The notes: a model not told the origin generated them from the letters alone. A stretch of 64,000 nucleotides of DNA from Paraburkholderia ultramafica (GCF_902859915.1 NZ_CADIKK010000003.1:1-64000), one strand, 5' to 3'. Shown: positions 1-8,921, numbered from the stretch's first letter. Made by a program: numbers and translations.

Positions 1-340
1 CGGCGGCGAGGCGCAAGACGCTGTCCAGCTCCATGGGCGCGCCGAGCAGCCGCGCGAGCGGCTCACCGCCCGGATCCTCGAGCACCAGCAGGGTCCGGCC
101 GTCTTCGCGCAGAAGCTCCAGCGGCCGCACCGCCCACGCGCCATCGAGTTCGTCCTTCAGTGCGAATTCATGGGCAAGGCGATCGAGGCTGGCGGGCAGG
201 GGATGGTCGGTGGCAGCCCGCACAATCAGGACGTTATTGGCGCTGCCATAGCCCGGGCGCTGCCCTCGACAGAAGACACGCTCGCCGTCTTCCCACACGA
301 TCTGAAGGCTGAGGTTGTTACCCATCGGCGCTGGAACCAT
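1..340 (-). CDS. Partial trifunctional Ser/Thr-kinase-like / AAA ATPase / sensor histidine kinase (N-terminus only)
   Basis: The first about 113 codons of a minus-strand gene continue past the left edge of the window. The readable protein has phrases typical of the N-lobe of the very large (usually over 1,500 aa) signalling proteins that join a protein-kinase-like domain, an AAA-type ATPase, GAF/PAS and a histidine kinase: LAHEFALKDELDGAWAV, RPLELLREDGRTLLVLEDPG and GEPLARLLGAPMEL. The match is from memory of the family, not from a search. Two in-frame ATGs (340 and 325) are possible starts and neither has a clear ribosome-binding site. It follows the LacI gene on the same strand after about 110 bp, so it could be read with the repressor, but the two need not be functionally linked. 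Confidence 0.75.
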   Translation of the reverse strand, partial: MVPAPMGNNLSLQIVWEDGERVFCRGQRPGYGSANNVLIVRAATDHPLPASLDRLAHEFALKDELDGAWAVRPLELLREDGRTLLVLEDPGGEPLARLLGAPMELDSVLRLAA

Positions 341-449
341 GTGAAGGGTTTATCCTGCACACTCCGCCGGGAGCAACGTGCGCAGACCGGCGAGATTGTA
401 GATGACGGGAATGCCCACGACCTCCGGCACGGTCGACCTGCAAACTGCT

Positions 450-1544
450 TCACGCGCAATGTTTCGGCGAGGATGGATGGCAATCATCCGTCGTGCTCCC
501 CTTCGTGGTTTGCACATCGTCGTCGGACATCTCGCTGAAGCGTGTAGGAACGAGGATGCAAGGGGGCGCGCCCCCTTCACTGTTATCGACCAGGGAGAAC
601 GCTTCCAGGATTATGGCCTGTACGTCCTGATGCAACATCGTTACGTCAAACGGCAATCGTGCTGCGAATGGATCCCAGTCAAAGCACCCTACCACACACG
701 ACTTCAACGCGTCTCGTGGCAACTCCGACACAAACTCGACCAGCCCTTCAAACGCCGTAATCGAATTGATCAGCAACCCAACCGGCAACCGTCCGCGTGT
801 CTCATATTGACGCGCGAGCGCCTTCCGGGCAGCCGAGGCACTGTACCCGCAGATTTCGAGTGACTGGACCACAGGCTTCAGATGCCGGGCCTCGAAAGCA
901 TCGCGGTACCCGGCAATACGCATTTCAGTCGCGTATTCATTGGCGATCCCGCCGACAAACACCAGTTCTTCTGGAGGGGCGCCGCGGGCCTTGATCTTCT
1001 CGATCAAAACGTCAGTGAGCACCCGTGCGCCACCTCGATTGTCTGAGACAACCGACGGTGCCCCCTCACCAGGCAGGTCGAGGTTAATAGACGATACACC
1101 CGCTTCTGAACAGAGATTGTTTAGCGGCGTCGGGTTTTGCACGCCGGCAATGAAGAGCAACTCTACGTGCTGCGACAGAAGCGTCTGGGTGACGCTCAAT
1201 TCCACCGAGGGGTCTCGTTGAGTACTGACGACAATGGGGCAGAGACCCCGACTTCTGGCCTGCTCCTCAAAGGTCTCGGCAAGCCCCGCGAAAAAGCGGT
1301 TCCTATAGTGGGGAAGGATCATTCCCGCAAGTCCGGAGCGCGAAAGACGTAATCCGCGCGCTCGCATGTTGACCTTGTAGCCAAGGTCTCGCGCGACTTC
1401 GAGGACGCGATTGGCGGTTTCCTCCTTGATTCGATACCGCTCCCAGGTTCCGTTCAACACCATGCTAACCGTGGATGTCGAAGAACCCGTCGCTTTCGCG
1501 ATATCGTAAATCGTGGATTTTCGTCTGGAATCGGTGGGAGCCAT
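450..1544 (-). CDS. LacI-family transcriptional repressor of the adjacent sugar locus
   Basis: This is a 364-aa protein with an N-terminal LacI helix-turn-helix at about residues 10-35 (TIYDIAKATGSSTSTVSMVL), the hinge segment NMRARGLRLSRSG, and a C-terminal periplasmic-binding-protein-like effector domain. It is transcribed divergently from the sugar importer, the usual layout for a local repressor that senses the transported sugar or its first product. The ATG at 1544 is preferred; a GTG three codons upstream (1553) is also open. The hinge reads ARGLR where many LacI members have AR(S/A)L. That fits the non-canonical centre of the nearby palindromes, which lack the usual central CG. Target and inducer are inferred from position only. 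Confidence 0.88.
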   Translation of the reverse strand: MAPTDSRRKSTIYDIAKATGSSTSTVSMVLNGTWERYRIKEETANRVLEVARDLGYKVNMRARGLRLSRSGLAGMILPHYRNRFFAGLAETFEEQARSRGLCPIVVSTQRDPSVELSVTQTLLSQHVELLFIAGVQNPTPLNNLCSEAGVSSINLDLPGEGAPSVVSDNRGGARVLTDVLIEKIKARGAPPEELVFVGGIANEYATEMRIAGYRDAFEARHLKPVVQSLEICGYSASAARKALARQYETRGRLPVGLLINSITAFEGLVEFVSELPRDALKSCVVGCFDWDPFAARLPFDVTMLHQDVQAIILEAFSLVDNSEGGAPPCILVPTRFSEMSDDDVQTTKGSTTDDCHPSSPKHCA

Positions 1545-1641
1545 TTGGTTCACTTCAGCAGCACATTCGTTTTCGTACCGCAGACCTTAGACCTTTCGGC
1601 ACGGAAAGCAAAATCAGGGTTTCCACGGAGTTGACCAGGCT

Positions 1642-1657
1642 GCTAAATAGATTCAGC
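1642..1657. promoter_or_regulatory. Putative LacI-family operator, upstream copy
   Basis: The sequence GCTAAATAGATTCAGC is an inverted repeat with half-sites GCTAAAT and ATTCAGC (one mismatch from perfect) around a 2-bp centre. It lies in the divergent region between the LacI gene and the importer, 33 bp centre to centre from a perfect copy, about three helical turns. A TTGACC at 1631-1636 just upstream could be a -35 element for the importer. Confidence 0.6.
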
Positions 1658-1674
1658 ATTCGATTTACCGGATA

Positions 1675-1690
1675 GCTAAATGGATTTAGC
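1675..1690. promoter_or_regulatory. Putative LacI-family operator, perfect palindrome
   Basis: GCTAAATGGATTTAGC consists of two exact 7-bp inverted half-sites around GG. It is the downstream partner of the imperfect copy and sits 62 bp before the ATG of the binding-protein gene. A repressor bound to both sites on one DNA face would block the importer promoter. It lacks the central CG of most LacI-family operators, so assignment to the neighbouring repressor rests on position and symmetry. Confidence 0.65.
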
Positions 1691-1751
1691 AAACGGCGCC
1701 GCCCCCGGCCGCGACCACCCAACAGCTGAACAGAAACGTTAGGAGACAGAC

Positions 1752-2747
1752 ATGCGCGTCAACACAAAGAAAGCAATCACACTGGCGGCGGTTATCGCGA
1801 TGGCCGTCGGTGCAGTCACCTCCGCAGGCGCTCAGGAGGCCAAGCCCGCCAGCCCGAAGGGCAAGGTGATTGGCGTAACGAACCGCGACATGAACGAATA
1901 TTTCGGGACTATCTCGAACGCCATCAAGGCAGAAGGTGAGAAGAATGGCTTCACTGTCATCCTGACAGACGCCCAGAATGACATGACCAAGCAGCTCAAG
2001 GATTGCGAGGATCTGCTTTCGCGCCATATCGATTTCCTCGTGTTGAATCCCCAGGAGCCGGCAGAGGGGGCGCAGTGCGCGAAGAAGGCAAACGCGCTGA
2101 AAATTCCGGTGATCACCTTCGACAGTGGCCTTCAAGGAAACGCGAAAGTTCTCACGCAGGTTCGCGCGCAGAACTACGACGGCAACGTACAAACCGGGGA
2201 GTTCGCCGGCAAGTACATGGGGAATAACCCCATCAAGCTGGCGATTGTCAGCGGTTCCGCAGGCAACGTGGTGTCGCAGGACCGCCGCACTGGCTTCCTC
2301 GGCGGCTTCAACGAATATCGCATGAAGAACTACGGCAATTCCAACGTGAATGTGGTTGCTCAGCTTTACGGCAATTGGAATCAGAATGACGGCCGCAAGG
2401 TCATGGAAGACATTCTGGTCGCGCATCCCGACATCAACATGGTGTATTCGGAAAGCGACGCGATGGTCATCGGCATGATTCGCGCGATTAAGGCACGGAA
2501 CATGCAAGGCAAGATGAAGATCTTCAGCTTCGACGGCAACAAATTCGCCTACAAGGCGATTATGGACGGTGATCTCGTAGCTACCGGTGAAAACTCGCCG
2601 AGCCTTATAGGGAAAACCGTTGTCGACGTGCTTAAAGAGTACGTCGAGACTGGCCGCCGTAACTTCCCGGACATCACATATGTGCGAAAGCTGCTGGTGA
2701 CGAAAGACAACGTCTCGACCGTCTACAACGCCAACTCGCCGTTCTAA
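1752..2747 (+). CDS. Periplasmic sugar-binding protein of an RbsB-like ABC importer
   Basis: This 331-aa protein has a cleavable signal peptide: a basic N-terminus MRVNTKK, a hydrophobic stretch and a likely cut after AGA at residues 25-27. The mature part has the type I periplasmic sugar-binding fold: the strand GKVIGVTNRDMNEYF near the start, DFLVLNPQEP, PVITFDSG, and a C-terminal FSFDGNKFAY segment typical of ribose/galactose/xylitol-type binding proteins. AGGAG at 1741-1745 precedes the ATG. It is the first gene of the operon, followed by its ATPase and permease. The ligand cannot be read from sequence; downstream enzymes point to a ketose or polyol. Confidence 0.9.
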   Translation: MRVNTKKAITLAAVIAMAVGAVTSAGAQEAKPASPKGKVIGVTNRDMNEYFGTISNAIKAEGEKNGFTVILTDAQNDMTKQLKDCEDLLSRHIDFLVLNPQEPAEGAQCAKKANALKIPVITFDSGLQGNAKVLTQVRAQNYDGNVQTGEFAGKYMGNNPIKLAIVSGSAGNVVSQDRRTGFLGGFNEYRMKNYGNSNVNVVAQLYGNWNQNDGRKVMEDILVAHPDINMVYSESDAMVIGMIRAIKARNMQGKMKIFSFDGNKFAYKAIMDGDLVATGENSPSLIGKTVVDVLKEYVETGRRNFPDITYVRKLLVTKDNVSTVYNANSPF

Positions 2748-2832
2748 TCGCAGCGTCTGCTGTCGAGAAGAGAGACATCGCGTCTCCCTGGCTTATCGCT
2801 TCAGGGCAAGTCGGTTCTGCGGAAGGTGTGAT

Positions 2833-4353
2833 ATGGAAACCTATGCTGTTGAAATTGATTCCGTTTCCAAACGGTTTGGCGGGATACACGCACTCAATAA
2901 TGTCTCTCTGAAAGTCCGCCCCGGCGAAATTCATTCAATTGTCGGTGAGAACGGTGCCGGAAAGTCGACCTTGATGAAGGTGCTTTCAGGCGCTGTGGTC
3001 AAGGACACCGGAAACATCGCGATTTTCGGTAAGGAGACGGACATCGGAGACACGGTAACCAGCAAAGAGTTGGGTATCGGGATCATCTATCAGGAGTTCT
3101 CGCTGGCGCCTGACCTCAGCGTTGCCGAGAACATCTACCTCGGCAATCTCAACGGTGGGAAAAAGCGGCTCGTCGTTCCTTTTGCAGACTTGTTTCGCAA
3201 GTCAAAAGGCATCCTTGACCGGCTCGGCTTCAAAATTGATCCACACCGGCTTGTCCGCACCTTGCCCGTCGCGTTGCAACAGGTCGTAGAGATCGCCAAG
3301 GCGCTCTCACAGGATGCCAGGATCCTGATCCTCGATGAGCCGACTGCGGTCCTGACAGACTCCGAGTCTGAAAAGCTGTTTGGGATTCTCGAGAGTCTTC
3401 GCAAGGAAGGCGTTTCGATTATCTATATTTCGCATCGCCTCGAAGAAGTTCTCCGACTGTCCGACCGCATCTCAGCGATGAAAGACGGCGAACTCGTTTC
3501 CACCAAGGACGTAGGTGAGCTCGATAAGGCCAAGATCATCACCGAGATGACTGGCCGGGAGTTCGCAACTCTTTTCCCCAAAAGGGAAAAAATCAACATC
3601 GGGAAAGAGCTCCTCCGTGCTGAGAATCTGTCCGCAAACAACGGAATTCATAACGTCAACCTCACCCTCCACAGGGGCGAGATTTTGGGTCTTTCCGGGC
3701 TGATTGGCTCCGGACGGACAGAGTTCGCCCGTGCAGTTTTCGGCCTGGACAAGATCACCGAAGGTGAACTCTTCGTCAACGGAGAAAAGGTCTCCGTCAA
3801 GAACATCAAGGATGCCAAACGGCTCAAGATTGGGCTGATTCCCGAAGACCGCAAGCACCAGGGGCTGGCGCTTCGGATGAGCATCCTCGAAAACATCACA
3901 ATGGCGAAGGTCAAGGGTGTGATCAAAAAGTTCGTACTGATCAACCACAAAAAGGAAGAGGAGATCGGCTCGCAGTATGTGAAGGAGCTTCGCATTAAAT
4001 GTGGGAGCGTTCATCACGCTGCAGGTTCTCTATCTGGCGGCAACCAGCAGAAGGTCGTTATCGCGAAGTGGCTGAACACGGCTAGCGAAATTCTCATTCT
4101 CGACGAACCCACTCGAGGCGTTGATGTCGGCGCCAAGGTCGAGATCTATCACGTGATTAACAAACTGGCCGATCAAGGATTTGGCGTCATCCTCATTTCA
4201 TCCGAACTGTCGGAGGTTATCGGGATGGCAGACCGTGTTGCCGTCTTTACAGAGGGAACCGTCTCGGGGGATCTGCGCGGCAAAGACATTAGCGAAAAGG
4301 CAATCATGCATTTGGCCTTTCCTGTATCCAATCAAGAGGCGGTGGCATCATGA
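2833..4353 (+). CDS. Two-domain sugar ABC transporter ATP-binding protein (RbsA/XylG type)
   Basis: At 506 aa it has the length of the fused ribose-type ATPases. The N-terminal domain has Walker A GENGAGKST at residues 38-46 and Walker B ILILDEPTAVL. The C-terminal domain has the degenerate P-loop region GLIGSGRTEFARAVFG, the signature LSGGNQQKVVIAKWL and Walker B ILILDEPTRGVDVGAK. The family normally keeps only one fully canonical nucleotide site, and that is seen here. It energises import of the sugar delivered by the preceding binding protein. Its TGA overlaps the permease ATG in an ATGA, so the two are translationally coupled. Codon use is less GC-rich than in the core genes to the right. 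Confidence 0.93.
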   Translation: METYAVEIDSVSKRFGGIHALNNVSLKVRPGEIHSIVGENGAGKSTLMKVLSGAVVKDTGNIAIFGKETDIGDTVTSKELGIGIIYQEFSLAPDLSVAENIYLGNLNGGKKRLVVPFADLFRKSKGILDRLGFKIDPHRLVRTLPVALQQVVEIAKALSQDARILILDEPTAVLTDSESEKLFGILESLRKEGVSIIYISHRLEEVLRLSDRISAMKDGELVSTKDVGELDKAKIITEMTGREFATLFPKREKINIGKELLRAENLSANNGIHNVNLTLHRGEILGLSGLIGSGRTEFARAVFGLDKITEGELFVNGEKVSVKNIKDAKRLKIGLIPEDRKHQGLALRMSILENITMAKVKGVIKKFVLINHKKEEEIGSQYVKELRIKCGSVHHAAGSLSGGNQQKVVIAKWLNTASEILILDEPTRGVDVGAKVEIYHVINKLADQGFGVILISSELSEVIGMADRVAVFTEGTVSGDLRGKDISEKAIMHLAFPVSNQEAVAS

Positions 4354-5339
4354 CTACATTTTCGACAAGGTTGGGTGGAGCCAAGTCCGGCAGCGCAGTG
4401 CAAAAATTCCGTAGGGTGGTATCCGAGAACACGGTGATTTTTGTTTTCATCGCGATGCTGATAATCGCTGGTTTCGTATCAAATAATTTCTACGACTATA
4501 GCAACATTCTGAACATCCTAAGCCAGGTCTCCTATCTGGGAGTAATTTCCTGCGGAATGTTGCTCGTCATCATGATCGGCGGCATTGACCTCTCGGTCGG
4601 TTCGATGGTCGCGCTGTCCTCCGTCGTCATCGCGGTGTGCCTCGAGAAGTATGGATTCGGGTTGCTGACAAGTCTGGCGCTGGGCATTGCGGCTACCTGC
4701 CTGGCTGGTTTTGTCTCGGGCCTGCTTGTGGCGAAAGCAAACATCGCTGCATTCGTCGCGACGTTGGCAATGATGACGATTGTGCGCGGTCTGGCTTTAA
4801 CTGTGTCCGGCGGTCGCCCAATCATGATTGACAACGACTTTATTGCGAATTTCGCGCAGAGCAGCGTCTTTGGCGTACCGCTGCCGATTCTGGTGATGTT
4901 GGTTTTCGCATTCGTCACGTGGTTCATCTTGCAGAAGACGATCGTCGGCCGGATTCTGATTGCCACCGGCAGCAATGAGACATCTGTTGTCTATTCCGGC
5001 ATCCAGGTGTGGTTCTTCAAAGTCTTCGCCTATGTTTTCTCTGGGTTTGCATGCGGAATCAGCGCCGTCGTTCTCGCCTCACGGACTGGCGTCGGTTCTC
5101 CGATCCTTGGTGAGGGGCTGGAGCTCGACGCGATCGCCGCAGTTGTCATCGGTGGCGCCAGCCTGCAAGGCGGTCGAGGCCGCGTGTTGAATACCATCGT
5201 TGGCGTCCTGATCCTCGGTGTGATTTCAAACATCATGAACCTGGCAGGCATCCCCGACTATTTCCAGCGCATCGTGAAGGGTCTGATTATCGTGGCCGCT
5301 GTTCTGACCGAAGGCTTGCGGACGAGAAATCGCCACTAA
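4350..5339 (+). CDS. Sugar ABC transporter permease (RbsC type)
   Basis: This is a 329-aa integral membrane protein with about 8-10 hydrophobic segments. It carries family landmarks: GGIDLSVGSMVAL near residue 75 (the conserved GxDLSVG motif of ribose-type permeases), the NIAAFVATLAMM stretch, and GRGRVLNTIVGVLILGVISN toward the C-terminus. It would form the homodimeric channel of the importer. The start overlaps the ATPase stop by 4 nt. The SDR gene follows after 29 nt, consistent with one transcript. Confidence 0.93.
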   Translation: MTTFSTRLGGAKSGSAVQKFRRVVSENTVIFVFIAMLIIAGFVSNNFYDYSNILNILSQVSYLGVISCGMLLVIMIGGIDLSVGSMVALSSVVIAVCLEKYGFGLLTSLALGIAATCLAGFVSGLLVAKANIAAFVATLAMMTIVRGLALTVSGGRPIMIDNDFIANFAQSSVFGVPLPILVMLVFAFVTWFILQKTIVGRILIATGSNETSVVYSGIQVWFFKVFAYVFSGFACGISAVVLASRTGVGSPILGEGLELDAIAAVVIGGASLQGGRGRVLNTIVGVLILGVISNIMNLAGIPDYFQRIVKGLIIVAAVLTEGLRTRNRH

Positions 5340-5368
5340 CCAATTTACTTTTAAATTAGAGGTCCGTG

Positions 5369-6139
5369 ATGTCATATCTCGATGAATTGTTTGGCTTGAC
5401 GGGAAAGTCGGCGTTCATTACTGGCGGTGCACAAGGCATTGGCAAGGCAGTCGCACTGGCAATGGCGCGCAGCGGCATGAACGTCGCAATTGTCGACGTC
5501 AACCAGGCCAAGGCCGACGAAGTCGCTGAAGAAATCGAAGGCCGCGGCGTCAAGGCGTTGGCTCTCAAGGTAGACGTCACCAACGCGGCAGAAGTCGATT
5601 CGATGATGACGCAGATCGTCGGCAAGTTCGGCCGACTCGACGTCGCCCTTAATAACGCGGGCATCGCTAACAACACGCCGGCTGAGACGCTTGACCTCGC
5701 CGACTGGAAGAAAGTGATTGACGTCAATCTGAATGGCGTCTTCCTGACTGCTCGAGCGGCTGCACGACAGATGATTGCTCAAGGTGGAGGTTCCATTATT
5801 AACACGGCCTCCATGTCGGCGCACATCGTCAACCGGCCGCAGACGCAAAGCGTCTACAACACATCGAAGGCCGGCGTCATCCAACTGACGAAATCGCTGG
5901 CGGTCGAGTGGGCCCGGCACAAAGTGCGTGTGAATTCCATCAGCCCGGGCTACATCAAGACTGAAATGACTGTCCACGTGCGCCAGGATTGGCAGGATTC
6001 ATGGATGAGCCAAAGCGTGACGCCCGCAATGGGCCTGCCCGAGGACTTGATCGGCGGCGTTCTGTACCTGGCGAGTGATGCCGCGGCATTTACCACGGGC
6101 GCAGATCTCGTGATGGACGGCGGATTCACTGTAGTTTGA
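5369..6139 (+). CDS. SDR-family polyol/ketose dehydrogenase
   Basis: This 256-aa classical short-chain dehydrogenase has the cofactor motif TGGAQGIG at residues 18-25, NNAG in the core, and the catalytic Tyr163-x3-Lys167 with an upstream SxS region (NTASMSAHIV). The phrase SMSAHIVNRPQTQSVYNTSKAG resembles mannitol/sorbitol/arabinitol-type SDRs that interconvert a ketose and its polyol. A likely role is NAD(P)-dependent oxidation of an imported polyol (for example ribitol or allitol) to the ketose used by the epimerase, but the substrate is inferred. A GTG 3 nt upstream is open, but AGAGG at 5358-5362 is better spaced for the ATG at 5369. Confidence 0.88.
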   Translation: MSYLDELFGLTGKSAFITGGAQGIGKAVALAMARSGMNVAIVDVNQAKADEVAEEIEGRGVKALALKVDVTNAAEVDSMMTQIVGKFGRLDVALNNAGIANNTPAETLDLADWKKVIDVNLNGVFLTARAAARQMIAQGGGSIINTASMSAHIVNRPQTQSVYNTSKAGVIQLTKSLAVEWARHKVRVNSISPGYIKTEMTVHVRQDWQDSWMSQSVTPAMGLPEDLIGGVLYLASDAAAFTTGADLVMDGGFTVV

Positions 6140-6216
6140 CGCTACACTTTTTCTACTACGCTCGGGCTTGATTTGCCGGAGTCATCGATTGCGATTGAAA
6201 ACCTGAAGGGGCTCTC

Positions 6217-7086
6217 ATGAAATTCGGAATCTACTACTCCTACTGGGAACACGAGTGGAGCGCGAAATTTGCGCCATACGTCGAAAAAGTCGCGAAGCTG
6301 GGCTTCGACGTAATCGAGGTTGCCGCACATCACATCAATGAATACAGCGACGCCGAACTCGCCGACATCAAACGGTGCGCGCAAGACAACAACATCATAC
6401 TGACCGCAGGTATCGGGCCGTCTAAAACGCGGAACCTGTCGTCGCCGGAAGCATCGGTCCGCGAAGCGGGCAAGGAGTTTTTCAAGCAAACGCTCACGAA
6501 TGTCGCGAAGCTCGACATCAAGACGATCGGCGGCGCACTGCATTCCTATTGGCCCGTCGACTATACGAAACCGGTTGACAAGGCTGGTGATCGCGCTCGT
6601 GGTGTTGAAGGCATCCACGGCATCGCGGACTTCGCTAACGACCTGGGGATCGACCTCTGCATTGAAGTCCTCAATCGCTTCGAAAACCATGTCCTGAACA
6701 CCGCAGCCGAAGGTGTGGACTTCGTGAAAGACGTTGGCAAGCCCAACGTCAAGGTCATGCTCGATACGTTCCATATGAATATCGAGGAAGACAGCATTGG
6801 TGAAGCTATCCGTACCGCTGGCCACTTGCTTGGGCACTTTCACACCGGCGAGAACAATCGCCGCGTGCCGGGTAAAGGTCGAATTCCATGGCACGAAGTT
6901 GGCTTGGCGCTTCGCGACATCAACTATGCGGGAGCGGTTGTGATGGAGCCGTTTGTGAAAACGGGCGGCACAATCGGGTCCGACATTAAGGTTTGGCGCG
7001 ATCTCACTGAAGGAGCCGATGAGGCAAAAATGGATGAGGATGCTCGTCAGGCGCTCGCGTTCTCCCGCTATGTGCTGGGAGGCTGA
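6217..7086 (+). CDS. D-psicose (D-allulose) / D-tagatose 3-epimerase
   Basis: This is a 289-aa TIM-barrel sugar epimerase. It resembles the characterised Agrobacterium tumefaciens D-psicose 3-epimerase so closely (recalled, not searched) that the metal-binding residues Glu150, Asp183, His209 and Glu244 fall at the same numbers. Landmarks are GIYYSYWEHEW at the N-terminus, GGALHSYWP and LDTFHMNIEED. These Mn/Co enzymes epimerise ketoses at C3: D-psicose to D-fructose, D-tagatose to D-sorbose, and with lower activity D-ribulose to D-xylulose. In this operon it sits between a polyol dehydrogenase and a xylulokinase-like kinase, so it probably converts the ketose made by the SDR into the one the kinase accepts. 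It starts 77 nt after the SDR stop. Confidence 0.93.
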   Translation: MKFGIYYSYWEHEWSAKFAPYVEKVAKLGFDVIEVAAHHINEYSDAELADIKRCAQDNNIILTAGIGPSKTRNLSSPEASVREAGKEFFKQTLTNVAKLDIKTIGGALHSYWPVDYTKPVDKAGDRARGVEGIHGIADFANDLGIDLCIEVLNRFENHVLNTAAEGVDFVKDVGKPNVKVMLDTFHMNIEEDSIGEAIRTAGHLLGHFHTGENNRRVPGKGRIPWHEVGLALRDINYAGAVVMEPFVKTGGTIGSDIKVWRDLTEGADEAKMDEDARQALAFSRYVLGG

Positions 7087-7424
7087 AATCCGTTGGCAAT
7101 GAAGTGGCGCTGCTTCGAACAGCATTCGCCGCTTGTGGCCTGAGGATTGGCCATTGGCTTGCCGACGCACCGAAAGCCGAACGGGATTCGCTTCATAGTA
7201 CATAGTCATACTAAGGTAATTACTGGCTATCGCTATGATAAAACCAGCTTCGTCTGGTGAAATCACGCGCGTGGTTGATGCCCGCATCGTGCGCGGGCAA
7301 AAGCTTACCCGGTTTCATCCTGCGAGGGCAGATTCGCTACGGGCGCTCAGTTCGGGTGCCGTGTCGAAATTGCTTCCGGACCGCTTATGACGAGCGCTTG
7401 TCACTGCTTCCAACGGTAAATGTA
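7087..7424. other. Gap inside the sugar operon, no gene seen
   Basis: This 338-bp stretch between epimerase and kinase breaks an otherwise compact operon. It is more AT-rich around 7190-7255 and contains short symmetric bits such as GTAATTAC near 7216. There is no coding ORF of the right style, no terminator-like hairpin, and no copy of the GCTAAAT operator. It may hold an internal promoter for the kinase and transaldolase, or be a scar of a lost gene. Confidence 0.4.
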
Positions 7425-8921
7425 ATGGCAACTCCATCGAGTACCCGCTTTTCTCTCGGCATCGACCTAGGCACGACGGACCTGAAAGCAGCACTTTTGG
7501 GCGAGGATGACTCCGTGCATGGGACCGCCTCTTCACCCGTGAAGAGCTACTACCCGCGTGCCGGCTGGTCGGAGCAGAACCCTGAAGAGTGGTGGAGCGC
7601 ATGTCTTGCTGCGCTTGGCGACCTGCGCAGCCGATTTCCCGATGCCTGGTCACAGGTGGACTGCATTGGATTGTCGGGACAAATGCACGGCGTCGTTGCT
7701 CTTGACGTCAACGACGAGCCTGTACGGCCCGCCATTATCTGGAACGACTCCCGCGCGACGGTGCAGGCAGCCGAATTGGCTGAGCGATTCGCGTCGGCCG
7801 TCGATTTGCTTGGAAGCGTGCCCATGGCAGGATTCACTGCACCGAAGATGTTGTGGCTCAAGAAAAATGAGCCTGGCACTTTTGCAAGAATCGATTGCGT
7901 CATGTCGCCCAAGGACTTTCTTAGGCTGCGCCTGACAGGCTTGCGCGTCACCGACACGTCTGACGCGGCCGGCACCCTCTGGCTGGACGTTCCCCGACGC
8001 GCCTGGTATGAGCCCATTGTCAATGCGACGGGTCTCACGCTGCGACAGTTGCCTGAGATCGTTGACGGAACGAGCCCGTCTGGCTATGTCACGAAGCAGA
8101 CTGCCGAGCAGTTCGGGCTTCGTACTTCGGTCGTGGTCGCGGGTGGTGCAGGGGACAATCCGGCCTCAGCCGTCGGTATTGGTGCATGCTCGGCGGGTGA
8201 CGCGTTTATCACACTTGGCACTAGCGCTGCCGTCGTTGCGTTGACTGACGATCCCACTGCCAACATCAGCGGAGGAATTCATCGCTTCGCTCATACGTTA
8301 CGCAATGAATGGTATGCGATGGGCGCCATCCTGTCGGGGGCAAGCTGTCTGCGATGGGTGACAAGAATCCTGTCCATGCCTTCTGAACAGTCTTTGCTCG
8401 ATCTCATATCAGGCGCTGTACCCGTCAACGAAAATCCGCCGCCAGACGCCCCCCTGTTTCTGCCTTACCTGGCGGGCGAACGCACGCCATACAACGACCC
8501 GCTAGTTCGTGGCGGATTCATGAACCTGGGCGTTGACACATCCCCCGCCTTGCTCGGTTATGCCGTCCTCGAGGGTGTCGCATTTGCCTTGCGCGACGCG
8601 GCTGCGGCCGTCGAGTCTTCGGGCGTGGCGGTCGGCAGATGCGCGCTTGTCGGCGGCGGGGCGCGAAGCGACTACTGGGCGCAGTTGCTTTCCGACGTAC
8701 TGGGACGAGAGTTGCACACGCTGGTTGGGAGCGAGCTTGGAGCCTGTATCGGCGCAGCGAAACTAGGTTTTGCTGCCTGCGGCCAGGACCCGGCGCGATT
8801 GAAGACCATACTCCCGTTGAAACGCAAGTTCGTTCCGCAGCCGGCCCGTACCGAAGCATTACAGCAGCGATATCGCAAATTTCGGAGCCTTTTCCCGGCG
8901 GCGCAGTCGCTTACTTCCTGA
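7425..8921 (+). CDS. xylB: FGGY-family xylulokinase-like sugar kinase
   Basis: This 498-aa kinase has the FGGY layout: N-terminal phosphate loop GIDLGTTDLK, the xylulokinase-type motif GLSGQMHG near residue 80, the catalytic Asp region GGAGDNPASAVG, ITLGTSAAV, and the C-terminal ATP-site motif VGGGARSDYW. XylB phosphorylates D-xylulose to xylulose 5-phosphate for the pentose phosphate pathway, which fits the transaldolase next door. The reading frame is open far upstream (to 7257), but the ATG at 7425 starts family-like sequence, so the longer form is rejected. A related ketose such as D-fructose or D-ribulose as substrate cannot be excluded. Confidence 0.87.
   Translation: MATPSSTRFSLGIDLGTTDLKAALLGEDDSVHGTASSPVKSYYPRAGWSEQNPEEWWSACLAALGDLRSRFPDAWSQVDCIGLSGQMHGVVALDVNDEPVRPAIIWNDSRATVQAAELAERFASAVDLLGSVPMAGFTAPKMLWLKKNEPGTFARIDCVMSPKDFLRLRLTGLRVTDTSDAAGTLWLDVPRRAWYEPIVNATGLTLRQLPEIVDGTSPSGYVTKQTAEQFGLRTSVVVAGGAGDNPASAVGIGACSAGDAFITLGTSAAVVALTDDPTANISGGIHRFAHTLRNEWYAMGAILSGASCLRWVTRILSMPSEQSLLDLISGAVPVNENPPPDAPLFLPYLAGERTPYNDPLVRGGFMNLGVDTSPALLGYAVLEGVAFALRDAAAAVESSGVAVGRCALVGGGARSDYWAQLLSDVLGRELHTLVGSELGACIGAAKLGFAACGQDPARLKTILPLKRKFVPQPARTEALQQRYRKFRSLFPAAQSLTS

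Noticed and set aside
6142..7287. A 381-codon minus-strand ORF opposite the epimerase
   Set aside because: Shadow of a gene whose catalytic residues are all readable on the plus strand.
7257..7424. A longer kinase starting at 7257
   Set aside because: The extra 56 residues have no family similarity and no ribosome-binding site; kinase homology begins right after the ATG at 7425.
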